Shown here: piece by piece, positions 45,674 through 53,842 of the stretch
Layout: each line of letters starts with the position of its first letter
Numbering within the stretch: position 1 is the first letter of the stretch
Source: Prevotella sp.
GTDB taxonomy: Bacteria > Bacteroidota > Bacteroidia > Bacteroidales > Bacteroidaceae
Assembly (NCBI GenBank): GCA_017548275.1
Contig: JAFZAH010000004.1
Coordinates: forward strand, 1-64,000
Direction: 5' to 3'
Length of the DNA stretch: 64,000 nt
Position numbers and translations under genes: made by a program
Notes under the pieces: generated by a model
What the model was told of the DNA's origin: nothing
Database searches by the model: none
What the model saw: only the letters and a program-made list of their open reading frames with translations

Positions 45674-46759
45674 CTAATATTTTGTATTGGGTCTTGGCCA
45701 CAATTCCCGGATGATTCTTTCTGTGTATTTACCCATACCAGATTTGAAAGCGGATTGGCTAAGCCCGGGGTTGGTGTTATATTCTATCAGGACTGGCTCA
45801 CCGTCTTCTTGGATTGCGATATCCCAACCTATCAGGTTCGTAAATGGCAACTTCATGTGCAGCCTTTTGACCATATCCATGGCTTTATGATACGAGGGAA
45901 CCTCATATCCTTCCAAGACGATGCCAGTGTCTGTTTCCAAAATGTTGTCTTTGTTGTATCCGCCAAAACCATACTTGCCGAGTTTGCCGTCTTCGGAGAT
46001 GGTCGTGCTGATTCCGCCCGCACTTTGGTTGTCAATGACTTGTCCTTTCCTTCCGATGCGGATAACGGCATAAATAATCAGCACTTCCATGCCGGAACGG
46101 TATGAAAGCACTCTTATTGTGTTGACGGAGGTCGGGTTTAGGGCAGCCATCCTCTCATGTTGCTTGATACACGATTGGATGATAAAATTCTTAGAGTATT
46201 GTTTGAACAATTGGCCGATGGTCAATCCGTCAATGTTTGTCACACCGTCTTTTACGGTGATAGCCTGCACACCATGTCCCTTTGATTGTAAGGTGGGTTT
46301 GATAATCGCCCGCTCAATATTACTGCAAGACGCAATAGCCTCTTCTTCCGAAACAGGTTTGCCTTCATAGTAGTAATAACCGTTCATGTTTTTGAGAATG
46401 ACATGTACTGTGTTCTCTTTTTCCAACATGATGTCTTGCATGTTTTTGTCGGATAATGCGTGCACATATGGAAAACAGTTTGCTTTCCTTACCAGTTCGC
46501 AATGATACAAATTCGTCGGAACATATTCTTTGTTAAAGAAACCTGTTCTGGAATAGAAATACTCATGACTATATAGTGGAACTCTACGTCCTATTAAATT
46601 CTGGTAAAACTCCTGAATTTCCTTTTTCTGTTCTTTCGTCAACTTCCTGTGTTGTTCCAGTTTCTTGTTGCTGCTCGTGATAACTCGCTTCCAATTCCTG
46701 GAATCGATATGGTATTCAATCCTTTTGAACAACCGTTTAAGAGTTTTTTTTAACGTCAT
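45674..46759 (-). CDS. Sugar-transfer-associated ATP-grasp, copy 2
   Basis: A 361-residue close paralogue of the protein at 44568-45650; the two share runs such as LTKEQKKEIQEFYQ, HEYFYSRTG, LNGYYYxEGKPVSEEEAIA and the end GLSQSAFKSGMGxYTERIIRELWPRPNT. This identity over the full length indicates a recent tandem duplication. ATP-grasp landmarks are ATIIKPTLQSKGHGVQ and VLIEYNTNPGLS. Function inferred as for the paralogue, perhaps with another substrate. Confidence 0.9.
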   Translation of the reverse strand: MTLKKTLKRLFKRIEYHIDSRNWKRVITSSNKKLEQHRKLTKEQKKEIQEFYQNLIGRRVPLYSHEYFYSRTGFFNKEYVPTNLYHCELVRKANCFPYVHALSDKNMQDIMLEKENTVHVILKNMNGYYYYEGKPVSEEEAIASCSNIERAIIKPTLQSKGHGVQAITVKDGVTNIDGLTIGQLFKQYSKNFIIQSCIKQHERMAALNPTSVNTIRVLSYRSGMEVLIIYAVIRIGRKGQVIDNQSAGGISTTISEDGKLGKYGFGGYNKDNILETDTGIVLEGYEVPSYHKAMDMVKRLHMKLPFTNLIGWDIAIQEDGEPVLIEYNTNPGLSQSAFKSGMGKYTERIIRELWPRPNTKY

Positions 46760-46851
46760 TTTTAATTGTTGTTATTCTTTATCAATTCAACATACCCCAG
46801 AACTAATGGTTTTACGACGGCTTGTGATAGCCGATAGATAAAAGTAAATGA

Positions 46852-48036
46852 TTAGAAAAAAGCGGAGTTCTGTTTTTTATCGGAGAAAGTGGCTTCAATC
46901 TTTGAAACATATTTTAGTTTACCCTTCTTTATAATATGTTCCATGATTTCATCTAAGTCTTCTTTGGAGAACATTGGACCATGGGCTAGTTGTCCCGTGC
47001 CAAGACCAGGGGCGAAATTGTATTCTATTACCAAAGGATGTCCGTCGGGGGTTACTGTCATGTCCCAGCCGATAATCCCAAACTGAGGAAAACGGGTGTG
47101 CAAAAACTTAACGGCTGCCACCACTTTGTCATAACAGGGGATAATGCCTGGAACACTCTCGTCTAAAGGTGTTGTTTGTAAGTTGCGGTAGCGATGAACC
47201 TCTCTCTTAACTGTTCCGTCGGGTTGAATGGGGCAGAATCCACCGCTTCCCTTCGGATCGTCAGCGTTGTCATATACTTTCCCTTTCCCTCCAAATCTTT
47301 GTGAGGCATAGAGCACTTTCACGTTCCCGTTGAAATCTTGGTAGGTTGTAATTCTGATGGTGTTGACAGAAGTGGGATTAAATGCGGCCAGATAGGGGTG
47401 TTGAATGATTACTTTTTGAACGGTAAAGTTGTTGCCGTATTTCTTGAACAATTCTTCTAGGTGTTCTCTTGTGAGTTCATTGGCCGATACTTTGACGACT
47501 CCACGTCCATGCCAAGAGTCAATCGTCGGTTTGATTATCACGTCTTCTTTTAATTGTAAAATCGACTCGATGGATTCTTCTCTTGTGCAAAGACTATCTT
47601 CAGGGAGGTAATATCTTCCGTTGTCACAATAAGTTACATATTCTGGTATCCTGATGTCAATGTGTTCCTGTGCCTCTTTGATGTTAAAAAGGCGAGGAAA
47701 CATATTCTTGTCACAATATGCGACACGCCACTGAGCAGGGTTAAGATAAGGATATATCAACTTCTCGTATAACGCAATTGGCAGGTATAGGTCAGATTTA
47801 ACACCTGTACAAGCGGCATAATATTCACTTTCCAAAGACGAGAACTTATAGCCAAATTGTTTGAAATACGGATTGATTTCCTTTGCATATTTTTCCCATT
47901 CAAATTCCGGGTCCATCATTTTTTTGCGGAAACGTTGCATGCTTTCTTTGTATAGTTTCTGCTCGATAGAAGGTTTCAATCCTTTACAAATCTTCCACGA
48001 CAATGATGACGCTTTTTTTCTTAATTTGTTAATCAT
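46852..48036 (-). CDS. Sugar-transfer-associated ATP-grasp, copy 3
   Basis: A 394-residue more distant member of the same family. The ATP-binding part VIIKPTIDSWHGRGVVK, LAAFNPTSVNTIRI and the Mg-binding end HPLVIEYNFAPGLGTGQ are conserved, while the first 110 residues differ from copies 1 and 2. The gene overlaps the Wzx start by 8 bp (48029-48036), meaning that the ATP-grasp proteins are expressed together with the flippase. It is therefore a regular member of the glycan pathway. Confidence 0.88.
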   Translation of the reverse strand: MINKLRKKASSLSWKICKGLKPSIEQKLYKESMQRFRKKMMDPEFEWEKYAKEINPYFKQFGYKFSSLESEYYAACTGVKSDLYLPIALYEKLIYPYLNPAQWRVAYCDKNMFPRLFNIKEAQEHIDIRIPEYVTYCDNGRYYLPEDSLCTREESIESILQLKEDVIIKPTIDSWHGRGVVKVSANELTREHLEELFKKYGNNFTVQKVIIQHPYLAAFNPTSVNTIRITTYQDFNGNVKVLYASQRFGGKGKVYDNADDPKGSGGFCPIQPDGTVKREVHRYRNLQTTPLDESVPGIIPCYDKVVAAVKFLHTRFPQFGIIGWDMTVTPDGHPLVIEYNFAPGLGTGQLAHGPMFSKEDLDEIMEHIIKKGKLKYVSKIEATFSDKKQNSAFF

Positions 48037-49522
48037 TTTTTTGTATGTTTTTTTGTTTCTTTCTTTCCCAAAACTTGAACTTTGAAGGAATAATTGTCAA
48101 TAAATACAACGCTGAGTCTGGTTTAACGATAAATGTATAACCTAAATATAAAGACACAAAAATGACGAATTTCAAGATGCCGTCGACATAAACACTCAGA
48201 TGCAACCATGAAACGCTAAAATAGGTGATAGCGGCAAATAAGGCAGATGTGATAAGCATCGGGGACAAGTCCAACAATTGTTGTGTCCATTTGTAACCGA
48301 TGTGCTTTGACACCAGTCCGATATTTACAAAATAACAAAACCAGTTGTACATGACCACACCGGCCAACAGTCCCCACATGCCAAACAAATAAAGGCCTCC
48401 AATAACGAATGTCAGACCGAACGAGCGCTTTATCAGCGTCCAGTAAAACATGGTCTTACTTTTACCGATAGCGGCGATAGACTGTGTGTTGACAGATTGC
48501 AGACAGTTTGCCAGACCGACCAGACACAACACTTGAAAAAAAGGCACGCTCTCAAGCCACCTGTCGGAATAGAGCAGCAAAAATACGGGTTTGGCTATCA
48601 ACATCATCAAACACATGAGCGGAAAAGTAATATATGCAATCGATGTGGTGAGTCGCTTAATCATATTCGCCAGTCTCTTTTTGTCATCTTGTACTTCTGC
48701 GTATAAAGGGTAAGTGATAGATGTCAAGACCGAGGAGAGGGTATTAGAGGCCAAATTCTCTGTCCTCATGGCTTTTGAGTAATACCCCAGTATCTGTGGA
48801 GAATAAATTTTCCCGATGAGCAGTGCATTCAGTTTAGAGCAAAAACTATTAACCAAATGGGTTAGGAACATAAAGAAACCAAAATTGAACAGTTCCTTAA
48901 ATGATTTCCACGAAAAGACCCATGACGGTCGCCATTTGAGGTAGAACCAAAAAACAATAGCAGGTACGATGCCTCCGAGAAGATATTGCGCTACCAACGC
49001 CCAGACACCAAACCCCATAAAGGCCATGGTAACTGTTATGACTAGAGCAACGAGGGACGTGATAATCCTGACAATGGCAAGAATCTTAAACTTTAGTTGT
49101 TTCTTCAGTTGGTTGCGCTGAATCAGGTTGAGTGCATAGATAAACAAGATGAGACCTTGTACACGCAGCACGTCACGCAGAATGGGGATGTCGTAGAATC
49201 TCGCAATGGCAGGGGCTGAGAAAAATAAGATGGCATACATGACAAACGACAAGGCCAAATTCCACCAGAAAATGGTGGAGTAGTCGGTTTGTGTAGGCCG
49301 CTTTTTCTGAATCAAGGCAGAACCAAAACCTCCGTCTATGAATGCCTCGGCCACTACCATAAAAATGGTCAGCATACCTATGCAACCATAGTCAAATGGT
49401 GTGAGCAGACGGGCCAGGATTATGCCCAAGATGAACTGAATGCCCATCTTTGAGAATTTTTGGATTGAAGTCCAAACCATTCCCGAAGCCGCCTTCTGCT
49501 TGAGACTTTTCTGTTTAGCCAT
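48029..49522 (-). CDS. Wzx-type lipid-linked oligosaccharide flippase
   Basis: A 497-residue integral membrane protein of the MOP (MATE-like) superfamily with about fourteen hydrophobic segments. The start KQKAASGMVWTSIQKFSKMGIQFILGIILARLL and GGFGSALIQKK are typical of lipopolysaccharide-type exporters. It moves lipid-linked units to the periplasmic face for the Wzy polymerase at 34703-36007. Wzx and Wzy genes in one run show that the locus makes a Wzx/Wzy-dependent surface polymer; no ABC exporter is seen. Confidence 0.93.
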   Translation of the reverse strand: MAKQKSLKQKAASGMVWTSIQKFSKMGIQFILGIILARLLTPFDYGCIGMLTIFMVVAEAFIDGGFGSALIQKKRPTQTDYSTIFWWNLALSFVMYAILFFSAPAIARFYDIPILRDVLRVQGLILFIYALNLIQRNQLKKQLKFKILAIVRIITSLVALVITVTMAFMGFGVWALVAQYLLGGIVPAIVFWFYLKWRPSWVFSWKSFKELFNFGFFMFLTHLVNSFCSKLNALLIGKIYSPQILGYYSKAMRTENLASNTLSSVLTSITYPLYAEVQDDKKRLANMIKRLTTSIAYITFPLMCLMMLIAKPVFLLLYSDRWLESVPFFQVLCLVGLANCLQSVNTQSIAAIGKSKTMFYWTLIKRSFGLTFVIGGLYLFGMWGLLAGVVMYNWFCYFVNIGLVSKHIGYKWTQQLLDLSPMLITSALFAAITYFSVSWLHLSVYVDGILKFVIFVSLYLGYTFIVKPDSALYLLTIIPSKFKFWERKKQKNIQKND

Positions 49523-49530
49523 TTAAAATA

Positions 49531-49580
49531 TCAACTTAGGTTGAGTCAAGCGTGGTTGATGTTTTTGATGTTTTCTATTT
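49531..49580. repeat. Direct repeat flanking the ATPase gene, left copy
   Basis: Bases 49531-49580 match 50719-50768 almost fully (for example GTGGTTGATGTTTTTGATG in both). This copy contains the 3' end of the ATPase gene, including its stop codon. Confidence 0.85.
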
Positions 49581-50706
49581 GGTCGTTTTCGCGTTTGAGC
49601 CAGAGTTCAAACACCGGATCTACAAATGTGTAACCATTATTTGACTTCTCTATGAAATCTTTTTCAATGAGCGTTTTTTTATTGCGTGCTATCGTCTGGC
49701 TGCCACCTAACTCATATCGTGAGATGGTGGCCTTGGCGTTAAGACGTTGCTCTCCATGAATCAATGCTCTCAGCATAGCTCGTTGAGAGGGGGCTAATGC
49801 TTCAACTTCACTTTCAAACACAGGAGAATTGGTGTCTATCAGCGTCTCGGTCTGCTGGGCTATGATTTCGTCTGTTACGGTGTCTTTTGTGGCACTCCAG
49901 ACAAAGAAACTCAGTTGTTGAACATACCAAGAATGGCATTTCACAACATCACAGATGCGCTTGGCTTGGGCTACACTGATGGTTTTTCCGTAGTCAGAAA
50001 ACCCCTTTTGGATATATGGAATCCAATGCTGTTCAGATATTTTGGTGATGTACATAATCTGGCCAAAACGATAGAACGGATGGTGCGAATTCTCAAAAAT
50101 GTCCAGCATCATGTGGCGCTTACTTCCGTAAAGGCAGTAATTGACAGCCTGATGCTGTTGCCAGACGGAACGCAACATCCCTTCTATGTGAGGCCATCCA
50201 GGTAATTTAGCCAATTGTTGAAATTCATCAATGCAAATGATAACATGAAGTCCGCGCTGTTGGGCTATTCTCTCTGGTAAGTGCAGTATCTCTTCTGCAC
50301 TTTTCTTCAGTGGTTGATAACTCAAATCCAATTCCAAAGCATTTAAAGGGTCGCTCTTAAGGGTGATACTCGGTGTAAATGCCTGAAGGTATTTTTTCAC
50401 CCATTCGATGCTTTTCTTCAGTGAAGAGGACAAACCATTGACTATAGAGGTAGCGTATGTGTTATAGAAATCGGTCTCGCTATGGATGCGGAATGCGTCT
50501 ATATAACATACACGGACCGTGTCATCTTCCTCACATAATTCGTTCATAGCAGCCTTTACCAATGAAGATTTTCCCCAACGTCGTGGTGAAATGAGCATCA
50601 CGTTGATTCCGTGTGAAAGGAAATTGATCAGTTGACTGCGCTCTTCTGCGCGGTCAATAAAATTATCCCGTTCAGCCAAATATCCATATACAAACGGTCT
50701 GTCCAT
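49546..50706 (-). CDS. AAA-family ATPase with C-terminal winged-helix domain
   Basis: A 386-residue cytosolic protein of the archaeal-type ATPase family (PF01637). P-loop SPRRWGKSS (40-48), Walker B with HVIICIDEFQQ (about 155), and an arginine-rich lid; the C-terminal part (about 305-375, PSQRAMLRALIHGEQ, NKKTLIEKDFIEKSNNGYTFVDPVFELWLKR) is a winged-helix-like domain. Such proteins are common accessory genes in Bacteroidota with unknown function. It sits inside the glycan transcript between Wzx and the opine-dehydrogenase gene, and is flanked by direct repeats, so it looks inserted rather than part of the pathway. Confidence 0.88.
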   Translation of the reverse strand: MDRPFVYGYLAERDNFIDRAEERSQLINFLSHGINVMLISPRRWGKSSLVKAAMNELCEEDDTVRVCYIDAFRIHSETDFYNTYATSIVNGLSSSLKKSIEWVKKYLQAFTPSITLKSDPLNALELDLSYQPLKKSAEEILHLPERIAQQRGLHVIICIDEFQQLAKLPGWPHIEGMLRSVWQQHQAVNYCLYGSKRHMMLDIFENSHHPFYRFGQIMYITKISEQHWIPYIQKGFSDYGKTISVAQAKRICDVVKCHSWYVQQLSFFVWSATKDTVTDEIIAQQTETLIDTNSPVFESEVEALAPSQRAMLRALIHGEQRLNAKATISRYELGGSQTIARNKKTLIEKDFIEKSNNGYTFVDPVFELWLKRENDQIENIKNINHA

Positions 50707-50718
50707 TGTTTAAAAAGT

Positions 50719-50768
50719 CAACTTGGGTTGAGTCAAGTGTGGTTGATGTTTTTGATGCTTACTATCTG
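50719..50768 (-). pseudogene. Relic 3' end of a second ATPase copy (right direct repeat)
   Basis: Read on the minus strand in frame, it encodes SIKNINHT and a stop, nearly the same as the ATPase C-terminus NIKNINHA. The rest of that gene is absent. This is best explained as the remains of a tandem ATPase duplication shortened by deletion, leaving the tail as a direct repeat of 49531-49580. Confidence 0.6.
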
Positions 50769-50832
50769 AGTGGTTCCTAGGATTACCTAAGTTTCACTAT
50801 GGATTTCTAGACGATCCTTTGTTCTCTGGCAT

Positions 50833-51918
50833 TTATTCCGTGATGGCTTTCACGATGTCTTCTTTGGTCACGTTGTCTTTGCCCAAAAGATATTGGATGG
50901 TGCGTGACTTGGATTTCAAGTCTTTGTTGAGCAATGCCGATGCCAAAGCCATGATGGCTTCCTGAATAGAGGTGTCTACGCCCAAAACCTTACCGATGGA
51001 GATATACAATCCCAGTCCCATGGGCACATCCTCGTTGATGTAGCGGTGGTCGATAAACGAAGGACCTTTGTTAGATGACTCGGCAAACGAGTGGAACACA
51101 TCCATAGCGGGGATGCTCAGGTCATCTGTGTTGCGCCATTTGGCAGCCTCGAAATAATCGAGTGAGTCGCAGCCGAAGGCATTCAGTATCTCGTTCTTTT
51201 TCACGTCAAACGCCTTAATCACGTTGATGACAGAAGGCGTAAATGCCTCACGGTACATCCAGAATTCACCCTTGCTATACTCAATGCGCGATGCGGAGAA
51301 GAGGAGGCCGATGGGGTGGACTATCATGTTAGGATTGTGCAGCGCCGACTCCAAGATGTTTTTACGGAGGTATTTCGTGTTGTCAAAACACTGCGACAGC
51401 AGACCAATGACATAGTCGCCCTTGCTCACTGGCAGCACGCTGACCGCATTGCGTGGGTTGTAGAAGGTGATGCGCACGAACTTGCCGTCAACGATACGTC
51501 CGTTGTATGCCGTTGTTTCGCACTCTCCATAAATCACGTCTTTGTGAATGTATTTCTTGAAGATAAGACTTCCCATGTAACCCGGCACAAGCACGATAAT
51601 CTGTCCGTCGCGGACATACGGCGCAATCAACTGCGCCACATCCTCATGTTGGCTGGTAGTGGTCATTACAAACATGATGTCGGCAAATTCTACCGCCTTT
51701 TTCACGTCGCGTGTGATAAACGACATCTTGGCGGTATATTCTTTGCCGCCATTGGTCAAATCGACCACGTCGTACTCGTTCTTTTCGGCTATTTTGTTGA
51801 AAAACGACATGTTACCGTAGTCGGAGGTCTTTAATACTCCCACTTCGATTCCTTTCTCAAATAACTTGGCGGCATGGATAAGTCCTGAGTTGCCGCTGCC
51901 AATGACTGTAATTTTCAT
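50833..51918 (-). CDS. Octopine/nopaline dehydrogenase-family protein
   Basis: A 361-residue NAD(P)-dependent enzyme. The N-terminal motif VIGSGNSGLIHAAKLFEKG (7-25) binds the nucleotide; the middle has LVPGYMGSLIF and GECETTAYNGRIV; the C-terminal half with PIGLLFSASRIEYSKGEFWMYREAFTPSVINVI, MDVFHSF and the HRYINEDVPMGL segment matches octopine dehydrogenase-type opine enzymes, which condense an amino acid with a 2-oxo acid. It is the first gene of the run that ends with the glycan genes and precedes the ATPase by 126 bp. It could make an opine that an ATP-grasp ligase then attaches; this is inference. Confidence 0.85.
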   Translation of the reverse strand: MKITVIGSGNSGLIHAAKLFEKGIEVGVLKTSDYGNMSFFNKIAEKNEYDVVDLTNGGKEYTAKMSFITRDVKKAVEFADIMFVMTTTSQHEDVAQLIAPYVRDGQIIVLVPGYMGSLIFKKYIHKDVIYGECETTAYNGRIVDGKFVRITFYNPRNAVSVLPVSKGDYVIGLLSQCFDNTKYLRKNILESALHNPNMIVHPIGLLFSASRIEYSKGEFWMYREAFTPSVINVIKAFDVKKNEILNAFGCDSLDYFEAAKWRNTDDLSIPAMDVFHSFAESSNKGPSFIDHRYINEDVPMGLGLYISIGKVLGVDTSIQEAIMALASALLNKDLKSKSRTIQYLLGKDNVTKEDIVKAITE

Positions 51919-51972
51919 TTTACTTTTTTATCCTGTTATTGATGATTTCTGTTTCTTTTTTCTTAGGATTTT

Positions 51973-52027
51973 TCTAGACGCTCTAGATAATCTAGGTGAA
52001 TCTAGAAAATCTAGATAAACTAGAAAA
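51973..52027. repeat. 9-bp CTAG tandem repeat
   Basis: Six CTAG words at 51974, 51983, 51992, 52002, 52011 and 52020 are spaced 9, 9, 10, 9 and 9 bp apart; most copies extend to TCTAGA followed by three variable bases. The array sits about 55 to 110 bp upstream of the opine-dehydrogenase start, inside the probable 5' leader. Confidence 0.85.
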
Positions 52028-52480
52028 ACCTGTTCAGACCTAAAGTCTTGTTCTACAGTGTGGTAAGAAATAGAGAGCAGGGTAGGGGGAACTTCGCCCA
52101 TGCACATACCTTTTCCCTGCCCTATCCCGTGAAAAAAAGGACAGAGTGGCGCGGAAAAGATAAGATGCACCCGATTTTCTCGTACTATCCGCCTTGGAAC
52201 ATGGCAACAACCCAGACAGTTTCGAGGATCGTGTCCTCAACTGCATCATAGCCCTCTTTCTCGGCCGTTTTCTCGGTCTTTTCAGCCCAGGATGCCGGTC
52301 CAATCACCTTTCATTTCACACAAAACATTTGCTGCACACAAATTTTGCTCCTTTTCCCTCTGTCTCAGAGTTCAAACATGGAGTCCGCTTTTGTGCGCAC
52401 CATATGTCTTTGCATGCCGTATTCAGGTGTTGTTTTGTTGCTCATATTCGCAGAAACACTGCAAAACCTAAAATGCGGTG

Positions 52481-52488
52481 CAAAGGTA
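52481..52488 (-). promoter_or_regulatory. Probable promoter box of the glycan transcript
   Basis: TACCTTTG on the minus strand is a strong TAnnTTTG match, about 560 nt before the opine-dehydrogenase gene. The -33 position is weak (no TTTG 19-21 bp upstream). If it is the real start, the leader is unusually long. Confidence 0.5.
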
Positions 52489-52518
52489 ATTCATTTTTTT
52501 GATAAACGGCCTAAAAAA

Positions 52519-52538
52519 CTAAAAAAGTTTGCTTTTTT
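52519..52538 (-). terminator. A/T-rich terminator after glf
   Basis: Stem AAAAAAG (52521-52527) with CTTTTTT (52532-52538), loop TTTG, followed on the minus strand by a second T run. It would separate the glf transcript from the glycan transcript. Confidence 0.6.
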
Positions 52539-52583
52539 CTACTTTTCGTCGATGTGCTCGTAGATGTGTTTTTCGGTGTCAGG

Positions 52584-53714
52584 TTACAGACTCTCGTCAT
52601 TGTCAAACATTTGCAGCACTTTCTCGATGATCGGGGCCATATCGTAATAGCGATATTCGGCCAGACGACCGCCGAAAATGACACGTTTCTCCTGTGCTGC
52701 GAGGGCGGCATATTGGGCATAAAGGTCACCATTGCGCTGGTCGTTGACGGGGTAGTAGGGCTCCATGCCTTCGAGCCATTCGGTGGAGTATTCGCGCGAG
52801 ATGACGGTCTTGGGGCAGTCATAGACCTGCTGGCCGAACATCTCAAAGTGCTTGTGCTCGATGATGCGGGTCCACGCCACGGTGTCGTCGGTGTAATTGA
52901 CCACAGCGTTGCCTTGGTAGTTGGGCGTGTCGATTACCTCTTGCTCAAACGATACGGTGCGGTAGTTGAGTTGTCCGAAACGGTAGCCGTAAAACTCGTC
53001 GATTTTTCCGGTAAAGACGATTTTCTCGGCCACGCTCTCCCAATGCTCACGGTCGGCGAAAAAGTCAGTGTTGACCATTGTGTCGCAACCTTCTAACAGT
53101 TTGTCAATCAACCGGTTGTATCCTCCTTCGGGTATGCCTTGATGGCGGTCGCTGAAGTAGTTATTGTCATACACCAGACGCACTGGCAACCGCTTGATGA
53201 TGAAGGCGGGCAACTCCGTGCACTTGCGCCCCCATTGCTTCTCTGTGTAGCAGCGGATGAGCCGTTCGAAAATGTCGCGGCCGACGAGCATCAGCGCCTG
53301 CTCCTCCAGGTTTGCCGGTTCACGGCCGTTCAGGGCGGCTTTGGCCTCGGCTTTCTGCTCTTCAATCTTCGCTGCAGCCTCGTCGGGAGTCTTTACACCC
53401 CACATCTGGTAGAACGTGTTCATGTTGAACGGCAGGTTGTACAACTGTCCGTGATAGTTGGCTACGGGTGAATTGGTGAAGCGGTTGAACGGCACGAGGC
53501 TGTTGACAAACTGCCACACGCGGTCGCTGTTGGTGTGGAAAATGTGGGCACCGTATTTATGCACGTGGATGCCCTCTATCTCTTCACAATAGAGGTTGCC
53601 GCCCAACTGCGGACGTTTGTCTATCACGAGGCAGCGTTTGCCGCGCCGGGTGGCGAGATGTGCAAAGGTGGCACCGAAAAGGCCTGAGCCTACTATCAGA
53701 TAATCGTATCTCAT
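52584..53714 (-). CDS. glf: UDP-galactopyranose mutase
   Basis: Flavoenzyme that converts UDP-galactopyranose to UDP-galactofuranose. The 376-residue protein has the FAD motif VGSGLFGATFA (8-18), the HKYGAHIFHT loop of the active site, LPFNMNTFYQ, the sugar-binding end (NDQRNGDLYAQY, FGGRLAEYRYYDM) and normal length. The frame stays open for 14 more codons after its TAA (to 52539). It would provide galactofuranose for the surface glycan; it sits next to ispD but outside the main glycan run. Confidence 0.96.
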   Translation of the reverse strand: MRYDYLIVGSGLFGATFAHLATRRGKRCLVIDKRPQLGGNLYCEEIEGIHVHKYGAHIFHTNSDRVWQFVNSLVPFNRFTNSPVANYHGQLYNLPFNMNTFYQMWGVKTPDEAAAKIEEQKAEAKAALNGREPANLEEQALMLVGRDIFERLIRCYTEKQWGRKCTELPAFIIKRLPVRLVYDNNYFSDRHQGIPEGGYNRLIDKLLEGCDTMVNTDFFADREHWESVAEKIVFTGKIDEFYGYRFGQLNYRTVSFEQEVIDTPNYQGNAVVNYTDDTVAWTRIIEHKHFEMFGQQVYDCPKTVISREYSTEWLEGMEPYYPVNDQRNGDLYAQYAALAAQEKRVIFGGRLAEYRYYDMAPIIEKVLQMFDNDESL

Positions 53715-53798
53715 CGGTTTAGTGTTGAGTGTTTAGAGTTGAGTGTCCTTTGGTATTTCGTGAACAGTTTAGGGCTTAATGGCTCGCTTTTGGTGAGT

Positions 53799-53818
53799 AG
53801 GACAGGCGCGCCCGTCCT
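53799..53818. repeat. 20-bp G/C-rich palindrome
   Basis: A nearly perfect inverted repeat around GGCGCGCC with one mismatched pair, placed between glf and ispD. It may be a hairpin in the transcript or a protein-binding site; there is no T run. Confidence 0.5.
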
Positions 53819-53842
53819 TACTTTGCATAAGCGGGTAGTCAT

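Larger units (their letters stand above)
51919..52583. other. Long leader and intergenic region before the glycan transcript
   Basis: No gene is recognised across 665 bp. It holds the 9-bp CTAG tandem repeat (51973-52027), a G/A-rich segment around 52060-52110, a promoter box for the downstream run (52481-52488), the T-rich terminator of glf (52519-52538), and an in-frame continuation of the glf reading frame beyond its stop (52539-52583). No UpxY/UpxZ-type regulators and no invertible promoter repeats were seen. Confidence 0.6.

Noticed and set aside
51919-52583. Invertible capsule promoter or UpxY-type antiterminator region
   Set aside because: No inverted repeats flanking the promoter and no NusG-like gene were found.
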